DNA from: Podospora comata | Lineage: Eukaryota > Ascomycota > Sordariomycetes > Sordariales > Podosporaceae | Length of the DNA: 64,000 bases | Direction: 5' to 3' | NCBI GenBank assembly: GCA_017354895.1 | Contig: CP071497.1 | Span: 2,170,001 to 2,234,000 of the forward strand | Shown here: positions 42,884 through 54,007 of the stretch, in pieces | How the letters are laid out: each line of letters opens with the position of its first letter | How positions within the stretch are numbered: the first letter of the stretch is position 1 | Position numbers and translations under genes: made by a program | The notes under the pieces: model-generated | The model's database searches: none | What the model saw: only the letters and a program-made list of their open reading frames with translations | What the model was told of the DNA's origin: nothing

Positions 42884-43941
42884 AACGGTCTTTGCCTGCT
42901 GATCTTCTCATGGAGATAAAGGAGAAGGCTCAATCACGACGATGGAAAATGACGATGACCATGTGTGGAAGAAAAGAAAAGTTGGAGGAAGTTCGGTTTC
43001 GGAAATTCCTTTACGTCGCTTCTAGAGATACCCCGTTTTATACCACTTTTTTTGAGATTTTTATGTTGCATCACATGCTCTCTTGATTTTCGTACACTCG
43101 TTCACAGTTGATACCCTTTACATACATACATACGATCGTTGGAATTCGTTTGGGGAATGGGGGGAATACATGGATACAGAAGTGTTGGATGGATGAAAAA
43201 CATGGCTATGATACAGGCGTACATGATTTTGATTGGGGAAAGAAGGGGCAAGGGGAGGAATTAATGACTATTGCTTAATGGAGTTGGGTTGTTTTAGGTA
43301 TATAGATGGGGATTGAACAAGGGGGTTGGTTCACCTCTGTCTATACTGAAATCAGATGACGAAGGGGCTTTGTGAGTGGTGGTGTGAATATGTCTGATGT
43401 GCTTAAAGGGTAAAGGGGTAACGTTGCGATATGGCTATGTGGGGTTTTACAATGAGTTGGACCAAAAGAAATAAACACACTTGAGGGAGGCAACCAGGCT
43501 ACTACTCTCCAAAGTGTTGTACGTCACGACACTCACCTTGACATGCATCTTGACTTGCACCTCACTTACACATCCAGTGTGATTTCCCACCAAATTAAAC
43601 TTTCTATTTCAAACGCTGATACCAGAAAAGGATATACAATTACCTGCCAATGCCCGATGCCACAGCAATCTCCGCGTAGAATAATACAGGATATCAAAAA
43701 GAATAAAACAGAACAAATGACGAAGCGGAGTGACTTTTTCCCAATCCTATACCCTTCCTATCCCCCGTGTCCTTTCCTAACCAGCTCCCGTTTCCCTGGG
43801 TATAATTGTTCTTATACACCACCCTTTTCCTTTTCCAACCCCCCCCCTCCCCCCCCCAAAAAAACCATTCCTGCTCAGTCTACCGAGCCCTTCCCAACAT
43901 ATTAAAAAGAAAGAAAGCAAAAAACAAACACAAATCAGACC
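42884..43941. other. Convergent intergenic region, about 1.1 kb
   Basis: Between the ends of the YTP1-like gene (plus) and the F-box gene (minus). A pyrimidine-rich tract with a C-run lies near 43825-43860. No credible gene. Confidence 0.55.
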
Positions 43942-45968
43942 TCAATCATCAGGGTAGTACTCCTTAATGTTGGAAACAAACCGACAACTCTCCCGATCAA
44001 ACCTTTTAAAGAACCTACCCGCCGCGATAAAAAGCTCCTCTGGGATTTCAGCCGGATCCGTGATAATCTCCACATTCTCCTGCGCAATTCTGAGGCGACA
44101 ATACGCCGGTCTCCTACAACAAATCAGTTACACACTCTCAAAAAAAACCGGGAGCATGGCGTTGCGCGCGCGGGGGGGAGGGGGAGGGGGGGCAACTTAC
44201 ACGCAAGTATAAAAAATCTTGTCAGTCGGCCGCCGGCCATACCCCATCTCGGAATACATATCAAATCTTCCACCTTCCACCCTTGCATCCTCATGCGAGA
44301 CCGTATGCGGATCCGGCAGCATCATATTCTTGCTTCTCCACCCGTTGATAACGCCCACATACCCGTACCTCTTGTGCCTAAAAACCTGTCCAATCTTGTA
44401 GTGCACCGACCGCTGAATGTCCTCTGTGTACCTTCTATGACACGCTGTTGACCCCCGGTTGTCGAGATTGTTCATCATTCGGATGATATCCGGAACGTGC
44501 TGCCACCCGACGCGGTCATCCATGGCCATAGCCTGGCGTTTGAGGAACGAGTCGTACGCTTCATACACGGGCGAGAGATACTTCTCAAGGATCCATAAAT
44601 CTTCTGACCAGTGTTGTGAACATTCTGCCAGGAGCCTGGACAGGGAGTCACTCCACCGAAAGGTGGCTGGATCCTTGGTCATGAGGTCAGCCCACATGGC
44701 GGCGTATTTGGCTGTGTTGAGGTTGCGAAGAGGAACACCGGTACGGAGGCGGCCGGTAGAGATGATCTTGGGGTCGTTTTCGGGAAGCGTGTACACCTCA
44801 GCCCATGAGGCCTTGAGGTTTTTTGCCATTCGCTGGACGATGATGGGCACGGGCGACGGCTGGAAACTGGCAGAGTCGTCGTCGCTTTCCCAGCCATGTT
44901 CGACTAACTTGGCGCGAAGGTATTCGATGGGCACCTCGTGATCTGAGGTGAAGGGATCGATGTACATGCGGTGCAAAGCTGTCGGTCGCTTGTTGCTCCA
45001 CACAAGCTCGCCGTCCAGGTCTTCGCCGGCGGGCGGCTCGACGCTGACATAGGCATGACCTGGGAAGTTGAGACAGGCGGCATTTATCCCCAACCGTTGG
45101 GCCACGCAAACGAAGATGGCAGCCGCAACCAGGGGGAGCGACGCGTGCTCCCTTTCGGATAGGACGTGTCCAATAAGGCAGTACTGCAGATTGCGATACT
45201 CGCTGATGGGGAACTCGGCGCCAATGTAATTCTTGAGTCGAAGCCAGCGCATCAGGTTAATGGCTTTGTCTCTCGTGTTGAACCTTTTGGAATGTGGATG
45301 CTCCGTGATGTATTGGATGGCGTACTGATCAAGCGTCCGAGCGATCTGTGGAAGCTATTAGCTATAAGCCTAGTAGAGCTATAGGAAAAACTTACGTAGT
45401 TAAGATCATGATCCTGGTCGTGCAAGACAAACATGTCAAAAGCCCCCAGCGCAGCATCGAGATGTTCCCTGCTGTTGAGACGCCCTTGGTAACTGAACCA
45501 TACCTCCACTGCTAGTCCCCTATGAAGACTGTCCAAGGTGGCTTGCGCCCAGTACTTCTTCGCCAACACATACTCGTCCGAGTCGTCAATGTAGCGCTGA
45601 TCCAGCAAGTAGTCCTTGACATCTAGCCCAAGCTCACAGATGGCTGCTACCCTCCTGGCCTGACCTCTGGTGGTCCTCACGATACCATCCAGCCATCGTT
45701 CCACCCGAAAGTTTGTTCTCCGCCTCTTCAGCCACAAGTCCTTCCAGCCAACCGAAGAGGCTCTGGCTTTGAGCTTCTTCTCGAGGTTGTGTCTCGCATC
45801 CCAAAAGTGGAAACAACGCAGACAATAAGTTCGCCACAGCAGGGGCTCGTTCGCGATATTATGTAGGCGTCGTGATGCTAGCTGGAAGTTGCGGAGGTTG
45901 TCTTCAGCAGACACAAAGTGAAGGACGTGACGGATGATCTCATCGGGGAAGTCGGAGAGTTGAGCCAT
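43942..45968 (-). CDS. F-box protein with transglutaminase-like and YccV domains (FBXO21 type)
   Basis: Candidate substrate receptor of an SCF ubiquitin ligase. Exons 45968-45396, 45345-44201 and 44113-43942 give 629 aa. Residues 1-45 form an F-box (LSDFPDEIIRHVLHFVSAED, LASRRLHNIANEPLLWRTYC). The middle has a SirB1/transglutaminase-like segment (LIGHVLSEREHASLPLVAAA, VAQRLGINAACLNFPGHAYV). From about residue 507 comes a YccV/hemimethylated-DNA-binding fold (YKIGQVFRHKRYGYVGVING) that runs into the last exon (PAYCRLRIAQENVEIITDP). This F-box, SirB1, YccV order is that of animal FBXO21. The last intron (87 bp) contains a run of G on the plus strand. The substrate in fungi is unknown to me. It is divergent from the threonyl-tRNA synthetase gene. 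Confidence 0.93.
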
Positions 45969-46674
45969 CGCAGTGTAGTTTCTAGGGCGATCTGGCGAAA
46001 TTCTCTTATGTGGTTCGGATGGTCGGAGGGAGCTCGAGAGGGAGCAGCGGCGCGCGATGATTCAACCTGGGAGCGCTTTATACCAGTGGCGGCCGCTCAT
46101 ACACGGGAGTCTCAAAGACGGGGATGCTCTGGAAGAGTTTGAAGTCATTTGCCATTGGCAAACCTTACTTTGCTAGCTCTCGGGACTTGCGCAGGCGCAA
46201 AGCGCGTCATCGCCGGACCGGCCTCATGTAGAAATGCTTATCAGTGGTAATTAATTTCTCGATAGCGCAGCGGTTGGGTGGCCCGAGCTCCTCATTCCTC
46301 AACGTTGTTGGACCCCTCATGTCTGTTGCGCAGCTGCAAGACATGGAGCCCCGCCCACCAAACACGTCCCAGCCGGCAATCCCTGGCCGGGATCCCCTAT
46401 CGACCGCGGGGTAGCAGTCAAATTTACTGGAGCCCCTCCACCACCGCCCACCACCACGCCGTTCTGCTTCCCCGTCCCTTGTTCTCGTCTGAAGTTGCTC
46501 CCGGACCGTGACTCACGGATTGGCTGACAGGTCCCTTATTTCGGTTTCAGGGGACGCAAAATATTCCCATTTAGGCCACTACCATCACCCTCGACCGAAT
46601 CCCTTTCCAAAGCCACCTACAGGCCAACACCAAACACACCCCGTCCACATCGACAGTCTCGGAGAATCGTCACC
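45969..46674. promoter_or_regulatory. Divergent promoter region, F-box gene / ThrRS
   Basis: 706 bp between divergent starts. It carries a GCN4/CPC1-type site and an inverted CCAAT box close to the synthetase side (listed separately). Confidence 0.6.
46509..46515. promoter_or_regulatory. GCN4/CPC1 consensus site TGACTCA
   Basis: A perfect 7-bp match to the bZIP site bound by Gcn4 in yeast and CPC1 in filamentous fungi, 160 bp upstream of the ThrRS ATG. An inverted CCAAT box (ATTGG, 46519-46523) is 3 bp away. General amino-acid control of aminoacyl-tRNA synthetases is well known, so the position makes functional sense; the binding itself is inferred. Confidence 0.6.
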
Positions 46675-49140
46675 ATGGAGAAGGTCGAAAAGGTCACCGA
46701 AGCCCTCAAGAAGGCCACAATCGGCGGCGATGAGAAGAAGGCCAAGAAGGAGAAGAAGGCCGCCCCTGCCGCCGATGCGAGCGCCGGCCCCCTCGAGATG
46801 AACCCCCCTCCATCCTTCATCCAGGAGCGTATCGACCTGTTCGACCGCCTGTACAAGGAACAGCAGGAGGAAATCGCCAGTAGACCTCGCGAGGACATCA
46901 CAATCACAATGCCAGATGGCACCATCAAGGTCGGCAAATCGTACGAGACCACCCCTGCCGAAATTGCCAAGGGCATCTCCAACAGCCTCTTCAAGCGCAC
47001 TGTTGTTGCGAGAATCGATGGCGAGACATTGTGGGATCTCGAGCGTCCCCTCGAGAAGAGCTGCAAGCTTGAGCTTCTGGACTTCAACGACGACCAGGGC
47101 AAGTTTGTCTTCTGGCATTCCAGCGCACATATTCTTGGCGAGGCCTGCGAGCGGAGGTTCGGTTGCTCGCTGTGCATTGGCCCCCCAGTGGACAATGGTT
47201 TCTACTACGAAATGGCTCTGCCAGATGGTGCCGCTGTTCAGTCCACAGACTGGGCGCCACTTGAGAGCATTGTCAGCAAGGTGGTCAAGGAGAAGCAGCC
47301 TTTCCAGAGACTCGAGATGAGCAAGGAGGACCTGCTCAAGATGTTTGCCTACAACAAGTACAAGCAGCACATCATCAAGGATAAGATTGAGGATGGCACC
47401 AAGACCACAGTTTACAGGAACGGCCCCTTGATCGATTTGTGCAGAGGCCCCCACGTCCCCGACACTGGCAGAATCGAGGCTTTTGCCATCATGAAGAACT
47501 CGTCTTCTTACTTCCTCGGTGATGCGAACAACGACTCCCTTCAGAGAATCTACGGTGTATCTTTCCCCGACAAGAAGCAAATGGCTGCCCATAAGAAGTT
47601 TTTGGAGGAGGCCGCTAAGCGCGACCACCGCTTGATTGGCAAGCAGCAAGAGTTGTTCTATTTTGAGGAGTGCTCGCCCGGTTCGGCCATGTGGCTGCCC
47701 CATGGTATGCGCATCCACAATGCGATTATGGATTACATCAAGGAGGAGTACTGGGCCCGTGGCTACGACGAGGTCATGACTCCCAATATGTTTAACGTGT
47801 CTCTTTGGGAGCAATCTGGCCACTTGGCGCATTACAAGGAGGACATGTTTCTTCTTGACGTGGACAAGGAGCAGTTCGGTCTCAAGCCCATGAACTGCCC
47901 GGCCCACGCCATGATGTTCCGTCACAGAGAGCGCAGTCACAAGGAACTTCCCCTCCGCCTTGCCGATTTCGGTGTCCTCCACCGTAACGAAGCCAGCGGT
48001 GCGCTCAGCGGTCTCACCAGAGTGAGAAGATTCCAGCAGGATGATGCCCACATCTTCTGCCGCGAGGACCAGATCAAGGAGGAAGTTGCCGATCTCTTCG
48101 ACTTCATGCGCAAGTTCTACGGTATCCTCGGCCTCACATTCAAGCTCAAGCTTTCTACTCGCCCAGAAAAGTTCCTTGGTGAGATCGAGACATGGGACCG
48201 CGCCGAGTCTCGTCTTAAAGAGGCTCTTGACGAGTTTGCTGCCTCTGACAAGGATGGTGGTGTCTCTTGGGAGCTCAACCCTGGTGATGGTGCCTTCTAC
48301 GGCCCCAAGATTGATATCGCTGTGCTGGACTGCCTCAACAGACCGTGGCAGTGCGCCACCATCCAGCTTGACTTCCAGCAGCCCCAGAACTTCTCCCTCG
48401 AGTACCAGACTGGCGAGGCTGTGCAAAAGGGTGAGACCAAGGCTGCTGTTGAGGAGCCTGCTCCTCCTGCTCCTGAGGCCGAGGCTGAGAAGGACAAGGA
48501 CGGCAAGGAGAAGAAAAAGCCTCTTCTCATCAAGAAGGCTCTTTCTCCTGGCTGTGCCCGCCCTGTCATGATCCACCGTGCCATGGCTGGCAGTATCGAG
48601 CGCTTCACTGCCATTTTGGCTGAGCACTTTGCCGGCAAGTGGCCATTCTGGATGTCGCCTCGCCAGGTTATCGTTATCCCCGTTGGCATGGGCTTCTTGG
48701 ATTACGCTAAGGAGGTCGCTGCCCTGCTGAAGAAGGAGAAGTTTTATGCCGGTATGTTGTTCCTTCACACCCCTATTTTCGACATCAATTCTAACTGTGT
48801 GATTCCAAGATGTCGACAGCTCCGGCAACACCCTCCAGAAGAAGATTCGCAACGGCCAGCTCGCCCAATGTAAGTTACAACAATCCAAGCGCATTTATTC
48901 TCGAAGAGAAACTAACATGGTCTTTTAGACAACTTCGTCTTCGTGGTCGGCGACGACGAGATGCGCAACCGCAAGGTCAACATCCGCTATCGCGACGACA
49001 CCTCCACCCAGGCGAGAGATGTGCCTTTTGACTTGGACGAGGCCATCCAGAAGCTCAGGCAGCTCAAGTCTGACAGGGGCATGTACAACCCCTTCCCTCA
49101 TGTGGCCGAGGCGAAGAAGGAGGAGGAGGTCAAGGCTTAG
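46675..49140 (+). CDS. Threonyl-tRNA synthetase (cytoplasmic)
   Basis: Class II synthetase charging tRNA-Thr. Exons 46675-48751, 48810-48869 and 48929-49140 give 782 aa. A Lys/Glu-rich N-terminal extension with no mitochondrial leader precedes a TGS domain ([20 protein letters not shown], about 75-135). The editing domain follows ([19 protein letters not shown] with H148 and H152; [12 protein letters not shown]). The catalytic core has motif 2 ([20 protein letters not shown]) and zinc ligands in [10 protein letters not shown] and [11 protein letters not shown]. The C-terminal anticodon-binding domain is split by two short introns ([29 protein letters not shown]). About 40 charged residues (near 587-625, Glu/Ala/Pro then Lys-rich) interrupt the catalytic domain just before the PVMIHRAM element, where bacterial enzymes have a short loop. 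Codon bias is strong and C-ended. Confidence 0.97.
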
Positions 49141-49874
49141 ATGAATGAATGAATAGAAAAAATGTGGGTAGAAAAAGTAGAAGTCATTCCATCGAACCTG
49201 TTTCTTGCCTGCCGGTATAACATGAATCTGTAGCTTTTAGTGGTTTTTTGGTATTGCTTAAAGCAGGGGTTTGGGGGAGCACTGGTGTTGGTGGTGGTGG
49301 TGGTGGTGGTGGTGTGGTGTTTGTAGCAGAAATACGAGGTAAAAAAACCCTTTCGACAAACAAACTAACTCGAGATACTGGTTGTCATGCAAGCCAAGCA
49401 TGTTTACTAAGAATTCAGGGGTAGCTCGCAATACTGCCTGGAAGTTGGTCGGCTCGACAACGGACTAAAGAGAGCTGTCCAAAAAAGAAAAACAAGGTAT
49501 CATTCAAAAGCCAAAGCAAGGCACTCTACAAGATAACCCAACCAACAACGCAAAAGCCGCAACAAAAAGCCAAAAAACAAAAACTAATCGTACTACTTCA
49601 TCATGTTGAATTGGCATCCCTTTTCCCCCTTCCCATTTTGTTCCCCAATCTCTCTCCCTCCCTCATGAGAAAAAAAAGAAAAAGAGGACTCAGAGGTTTG
49701 TTACATAAAAGTTGAGGGTGCAATCATGCATAGCCTCATGCGTCCCGTGTGTGTTGCGTGCGTCGTCAGGTATCTTTCAACAAAAACCACCCCCTTTTTT
49801 ATCATTTTTCTTTCCCCAACTAATAATCCCAGTCCCTATTTTGCCCCCCCAAAAACCCCTTTTCCATACAAAAC
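49141..49874. other. Convergent intergenic region
   Basis: 734 bp between the ends of ThrRS (plus) and phosphatidylserine synthase (minus), with a (GGT)n microsatellite. No gene seen. Confidence 0.6.
49290..49316. repeat. (GGT)n trinucleotide microsatellite
   Basis: About nine GGT units in the probable 3' UTR of the ThrRS gene. Confidence 0.85.
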
Positions 49875-50800
49875 CTAAGGCTTAGGGATATGAATCGTCT
49901 TGCTGCACATCAAACACCCATGAATAGCAAACATGAGCGCCACCGGGTGAAACTCTAGGAGGGTGCCCGTGAACAAAGTGCCCAGAGGCAACGCCTCGTG
50001 AATCCAGCCCTTGGAGATCCAATACGCCATCACCGCGTCGGTAGCCAACGTTGTAGGGATGGGGGTTCCCTCAAAGTACTTTGCCTTTCCTGTGGCGTCC
50101 TTGGGGATGGCGGCGGCAGTGACGTTGAACCGGGCCAGTCTCGTCAGGCCGCACAAGACGAAGAAGCCGAGGAGGAGGTGGTCGACTGGTGTGCGGAGGC
50201 CCATGGCGAAGGCGGCTGAGGCTGGGGCTACGCCGAACGAGATCTTGCAAGACACAAAGCTTGTCAGTAAAAGAGAAAGGTGGCCTGCTGGGGGATGGGG
50301 GGAAGACATACAAGATCGGCAAGCGAATCCAGCTCCTGCCCCATCATGCTGCTCTTTTTCCTCCACCGCGCAACTTTACCGTCGAAAAAGTCAAAGAACA
50401 ACCCCAGAGGCAGGAACCCCAGCGCCCAGTAGAGCGTCGAGTGGGCTTCCGTGTTCAGCGCCGAGGCGAGGGGGCCCGTGGCGACGCAGTACCGCAGAGA
50501 GGAAAAGACGGAGAGGATGCCGCAGAGGCCGTTGAGCTCGGTGATGAGGTCGGCCAGGTGGAGGGCGCGAACGAGGGAGAAGTGGCCTACATCGGACGAG
50601 AGGAGGAGGTCTTGCTTGTTGTCTTTTACTGTTGGTGGGTGGGGCGTTAGTTTCACTGGGTGGTGGTTTGGGACAGAAAAGCTCAGAAAATAGCGGGGGA
50701 GGGGGAGAATGAACATACGCGCTGGCGACTTGGAGACGGTGGCATCGTTGCTGGAGGAGGCGGCAGACCCGGAGGCCGCGACGCTTGTTCTCTTTGACAT
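49875..50800 (-). CDS. CHO1: CDP-diacylglycerol--serine O-phosphatidyltransferase (CHO1/PSS type)
   Basis: Makes phosphatidylserine from CDP-diacylglycerol and serine in the ER membrane. Exons 50800-50719, 50628-50312 and 50243-49875 give 255 aa, the expected size. The CDP-alcohol phosphatidyltransferase signature D-x2-D-G-x2-A-R-x8-G-x3-D-x3-D is complete: D107, D110, G111, A114, R115, G124, D128, D132. The segment before it ([20 protein letters not shown]) and those after ([41 protein letters not shown]) are typical of serine-specific members. Several hydrophobic spans flank them. The N-terminal 30 residues are Ser/Ala-rich and presumably cytosolic. Intron phases restore these motifs exactly. 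This enzyme type is fungal/bacterial; animals use base exchange instead. Confidence 0.95.
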
Positions 50801-51370
50801 GATGGTGTTGGTTTGAATGTATGCGCTGCCGGCTTTGGTTCTGTGGGAGGAGAGCAGGGTAGGTATCGTAAAAAGAGAGAGGTTGGTATGTAGTATGTCT
50901 GTGATGAAGGTGTGCTGCTGCTCCAAACAAAAGCGCAATACAAACAAGGCCACGATGGATTGCGCAGCGCAGTGTATGTACTGGATTAAGGGAATTGCGT
51001 CAGGGTCGGCGGGTCGGAGGTAGGTTGTTTTGTTGGCTCTCTCTTACAAGCAACAAGCAGGAACGGCGCAGGCGGACGCTTGAGCGGGAGTTGGTTTTGA
51101 CACAGACAGTGGGGACTATCCGCCCGAATGGTCTGAATTGTGAACGGTGCGCTTGACCGCCTGCCACATACGGTCTGGCATCTGCCAGAAAGTCTGGATT
51201 TTATGCGCCCAGGACGGGATGCCGTCACTTTTCTGCTGGGCTAAGTGTGTTGCATAATACGTCATGGAAACTATTCACATTCTGCTGGCACACACATCGT
51301 GGACTTTTTTTTTTCCTTTTTTTTTCATTTACATTATTTATGTCTATATAAATTCTCGCTATCAAGACAG
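50801..51370. promoter_or_regulatory. Promoter region of the phosphatidylserine synthase gene
   Basis: Upstream of the minus-strand start at 50800. No specific element recognised; a poly-T run lies near 51306-51330 and another at 51374-51382. Confidence 0.5.
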
Positions 51371-51778
51371 TTACTTTTTTTTCTTATTCTTTTTCTTGTT
51401 CTGCAAAATATCAAACCAATCAGTCACAGTCGGATTCTTGAGAAGGAAAGATGGAAGCTCAATCTCTCCCTGCGTGCCCGGCCTAAACTGATCTAGGGCA
51501 ACGAACGTCGTATCCATATTCAGGTGTTGCCAAAGTTGATACAGAAGCGGCCTCAAGTCTCCGGTCAAGTCGGCCAACCATCTTCGCCTTTTCCGTCGTA
51601 TTCCTTCGTCGTCAAGTCCCGGCGACCTGGCCCTCTTCTTGCTTGTATTGTTTTCTCCATTATCATCATCATCATCCCAACGATAACCGTCTTCGAATTC
51701 ACAGCACTCGTCATCTTCATACTCCCCATCCTCATACTCCACATTTTCCGGGTATCTCTCCGCTTCCTGCAAGATCAA
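51371..51778 (-). other. Open in-frame 135-codon extension after the UCH stop codon
   Basis: Directly 3' of the UCH TAG stop (51779-51781) the same frame stays open for 135 codons. It encodes an acidic stretch (EYEDGEYEDDECCEFEDGY), a basic cluster (KKRARSPG, RRKRRRW) and a more ordered end (DLRPLLYQLWQHLN, TDWFDILQNKKKNKKKK). It has no ATG near its start, so it is unlikely to be its own gene. It could be a readthrough tail, a tail joined by an intron that removes the stop, or the remnant of a longer ancestral C-terminus. Confidence 0.4.
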
Positions 51779-53056
51779 CTAATTCTCGACGAGCTCGTCA
51801 AGGGCACCAGACTCGCTCAACCTTTTTATCCACTCGTGAATGGCCAGTCCGAAATCATTTTGGCGGCTGGCAGCCCTATTGTCGCCGTCAGTTTGGGTGT
51901 TCCCGCAGAGGGCCATGAGGTTGCACTCGGTTTCCCGCCCTCTCATGTACTCTTCCAGAGTCGACTGAATGTCTATTAACCAGTTGTCGGGATTCTCAAT
52001 GTCGCAGATGTATCCCGGTTCCGTGTCCAAGCCATCAAAAAGCCAGATGCCGTTACCGATGGGCACAAAAGCAACAAAATGATAGGCTGCACTAGAAGCA
52101 CCACTATTGCGTCTTCTATTAGCAGATGCTGCCTTTCCCCTTGCCCTCTTGGCCGCCCGGGCCCGCTTGTTCCGCATGGCGTCTTGTTCAAGCTCCAGAA
52201 CAGCATTTAGAAGGTCAAGGCGGCTGTTGTGCATATTGTGGGCAGCTCGTATAAAGGTGCTGGTGGCGACCTTGTTGCCTCGGAACGGGGGGTTCAAGTC
52301 CTTGGACTGCTCCTTGAACTCGCTCAGCTTTTCCCCGAGAGCAAGATCTTTGGCGTTCATGACAATGTTCAGGAGGGCAATGGTCCCGCACGCATTCGTA
52401 GCCGTTTGCCTGGAGAACCACAAATCTGATTTGTCGTCGGGCTGACGCGGGAGCCAAACCTGCCGCATACTTCTGTAACTTTGAAGGAATACCAACCCAT
52501 AAACCGGAGACCTGTTGGAGGGGCTGTTAGCAAGGTGAACCATCCGCAGGAGTTGAGAATCATACTCAAAAGTGGCAGCGAGCGTCTCGAGGTCCAGCGG
52601 TTCTCTTATCTCTGCGTCCTCAACACCCAGCTTTCTTAAGATGTCGGTGAAGAGCTTGGGATCCGAAACCACCTCTGCCCAACCATCCCACTCTTCCAAT
52701 TCGTTTTCCTTCCATGGTTCGAGTGACGCCGCGATGATGTCTTTCGTCACGTGCTCGGGCAGTTCGGGCTCAGGTTCACTGTCAGGATCAGAGTCGGGCC
52801 CAGATTGCTGCCCCTCATCCTGCTCTGCCTCAGGCTCCGGCTCATCAAGTGCTGGGTTATTTGCCTTCCGCTTTCTAGTCTTCGCAGGCGCCTGCTCTTG
52901 TTCGGTATCACCAGGATAGCTGGGCTTCTTAGTCGCGCGACCCGAGCGACGAGGAGCGAAATCCTTAATATCCTCTGCGTTGGTGACGTGTTTTAGAGAG
53001 GAGGAGTCCTCTGGTGCATAAAATGGATGCTTGTTCGGTGGTTTTCTCGGACCCAT
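51779..53056 (-). CDS. Ubiquitin C-terminal hydrolase, UCH family (UCH37/BAP1-like)
   Basis: Cysteine deubiquitinase of peptidase family C12. Exons 53056-52566 and 52511-51779 give 407 aa. The intron (52512-52565) is 54 bp, lacks an in-frame stop and shows GTATGA, GCTAAC and AACAG, so an unspliced frame simply adds 18 residues; removal restores the family element ESPVYGLVFLQSYR. The N-terminal about 110 residues are charged (RRSGRATKKPSYPGD, then Glu/Pro/Asp-rich). The UCH core starts WDGWAEVVSDPKLFTDILRK. The oxyanion Gln and catalytic Cys are in RQTATNACGTIALL (Cys about 203), the His in YHFVAFVPIG (about 308) and the Asp in WLFDGLD. A Lys/Arg-rich insert (RNKRARAAKRARGKA) sits in the crossover-loop region and looks like a nuclear localisation signal. 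An upstream ATG (53152) would add 32 residues. Confidence 0.92.
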   Translation of the reverse strand: MGPRKPPNKHPFYAPEDSSSLKHVTNAEDIKDFAPRRSGRATKKPSYPGDTEQEQAPAKTRKRKANNPALDEPEPEAEQDEGQQSGPDSDPDSEPEPELPEHVTKDIIAASLEPWKENELEEWDGWAEVVSDPKLFTDILRKLGVEDAEIREPLDLETLAATFEYDSQLLRMVHLANSPSNRSPVYGLVFLQSYRSMRQVWLPRQPDDKSDLWFSRQTATNACGTIALLNIVMNAKDLALGEKLSEFKEQSKDLNPPFRGNKVATSTFIRAAHNMHNSRLDLLNAVLELEQDAMRNKRARAAKRARGKAASANRRRNSGASSAAYHFVAFVPIGNGIWLFDGLDTEPGYICDIENPDNWLIDIQSTLEEYMRGRETECNLMALCGNTQTDGDNRAASRQNDFGLAIHEWIKRLSESGALDELVEN

Positions 53057-54007
53057 GCTGGATTGATATGCCGTGTTGCGTTTGGGAAAGAGAGAAAGAA
53101 TACCGATCAACGCTGCTGAAACGAAGGAAGAGGTTGATGATAGTTGGCGCAAGCTGGCTGACTGACAGCAGTATGTGGTTGGTGCCTTGGCCTGCCTGGA
53201 ATAGGAGGCACGAGTAGGTCAGTTTTCTGGGAAGTTACCAGAGCCATGAGATGCCGTGGCTGAACTTTGGATGTTTGGCAGGTGCTGGTGACGGCCCGTT
53301 GCGCTTTGCTACCCATCCAAGTTATCTATTACCTTGGACGCTTGGTCTTGACAATACAATCATCAAAAATAACAATCAAAATATGTCTTAATCCGGTGCA
53401 TGAGGTGGGTGTCTTTGAGTATCTTAGATATTCAAACACACGGTTGGTGGTAGGAGGTGGACGGATGGACTACCGTCCGTTTCATGAGGATAAGAAATAT
53501 ACCTTGAGCAGGTTGTGGAAGTTGCCGAGGAGGATTAATTTCAGGCTCACAGGCATATTGGTCTGCAGAGCATCTTGTTGGGTTCCTAGATCAACCAGGG
53601 CAGGGTATGGAGTTGAGAAATATCAAGCTCTGGAAGTTGTGATGAAAGTCAAGAGTGGAGACCTTAGCTTGAGCTTAAACCAATCAGCATCGGCTGTCGT
53701 TGGACCCTGCCAGCGCGGCCCAGATGGAAACTGGAGACCGCGTCTTGACGTGCCGCTAACAAAAGCAACAGGATTTTTTGGCAGCTTTCTATTCGCACTG
53801 CGCTGCCTGCATCACCTCCACGACGAACAGCCAGCCGAATCTTTCTCGAACGAGCGGCCGTCACAAAACACACGCCTGTCGCCAGATACTGTCGCGTTTA
53901 CAAAAGTACCATCGTTGTTGCGCTTCCACCCATCGTCCATCCCTCATCACCCAAGCACAACAAACCGTGCATCGAGTTATTAGCATCACCACCCAACCCG
54001 GCATGCC
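53057..54007. promoter_or_regulatory. Divergent promoter region, UCH / POM152
   Basis: 951 bp between divergent starts. A 238-codon plus-strand frame (53267-53983) crosses it but has no conserved-looking sequence and would overlap the POM152 5' UTR, so I do not call it. Confidence 0.55.

Noticed and set aside
53267-53983. 238-codon plus-strand frame before POM152
   Set aside because: No recognisable sequence, ends 25 bp before the POM152 start and would sit in its promoter and 5' UTR; probably chance.
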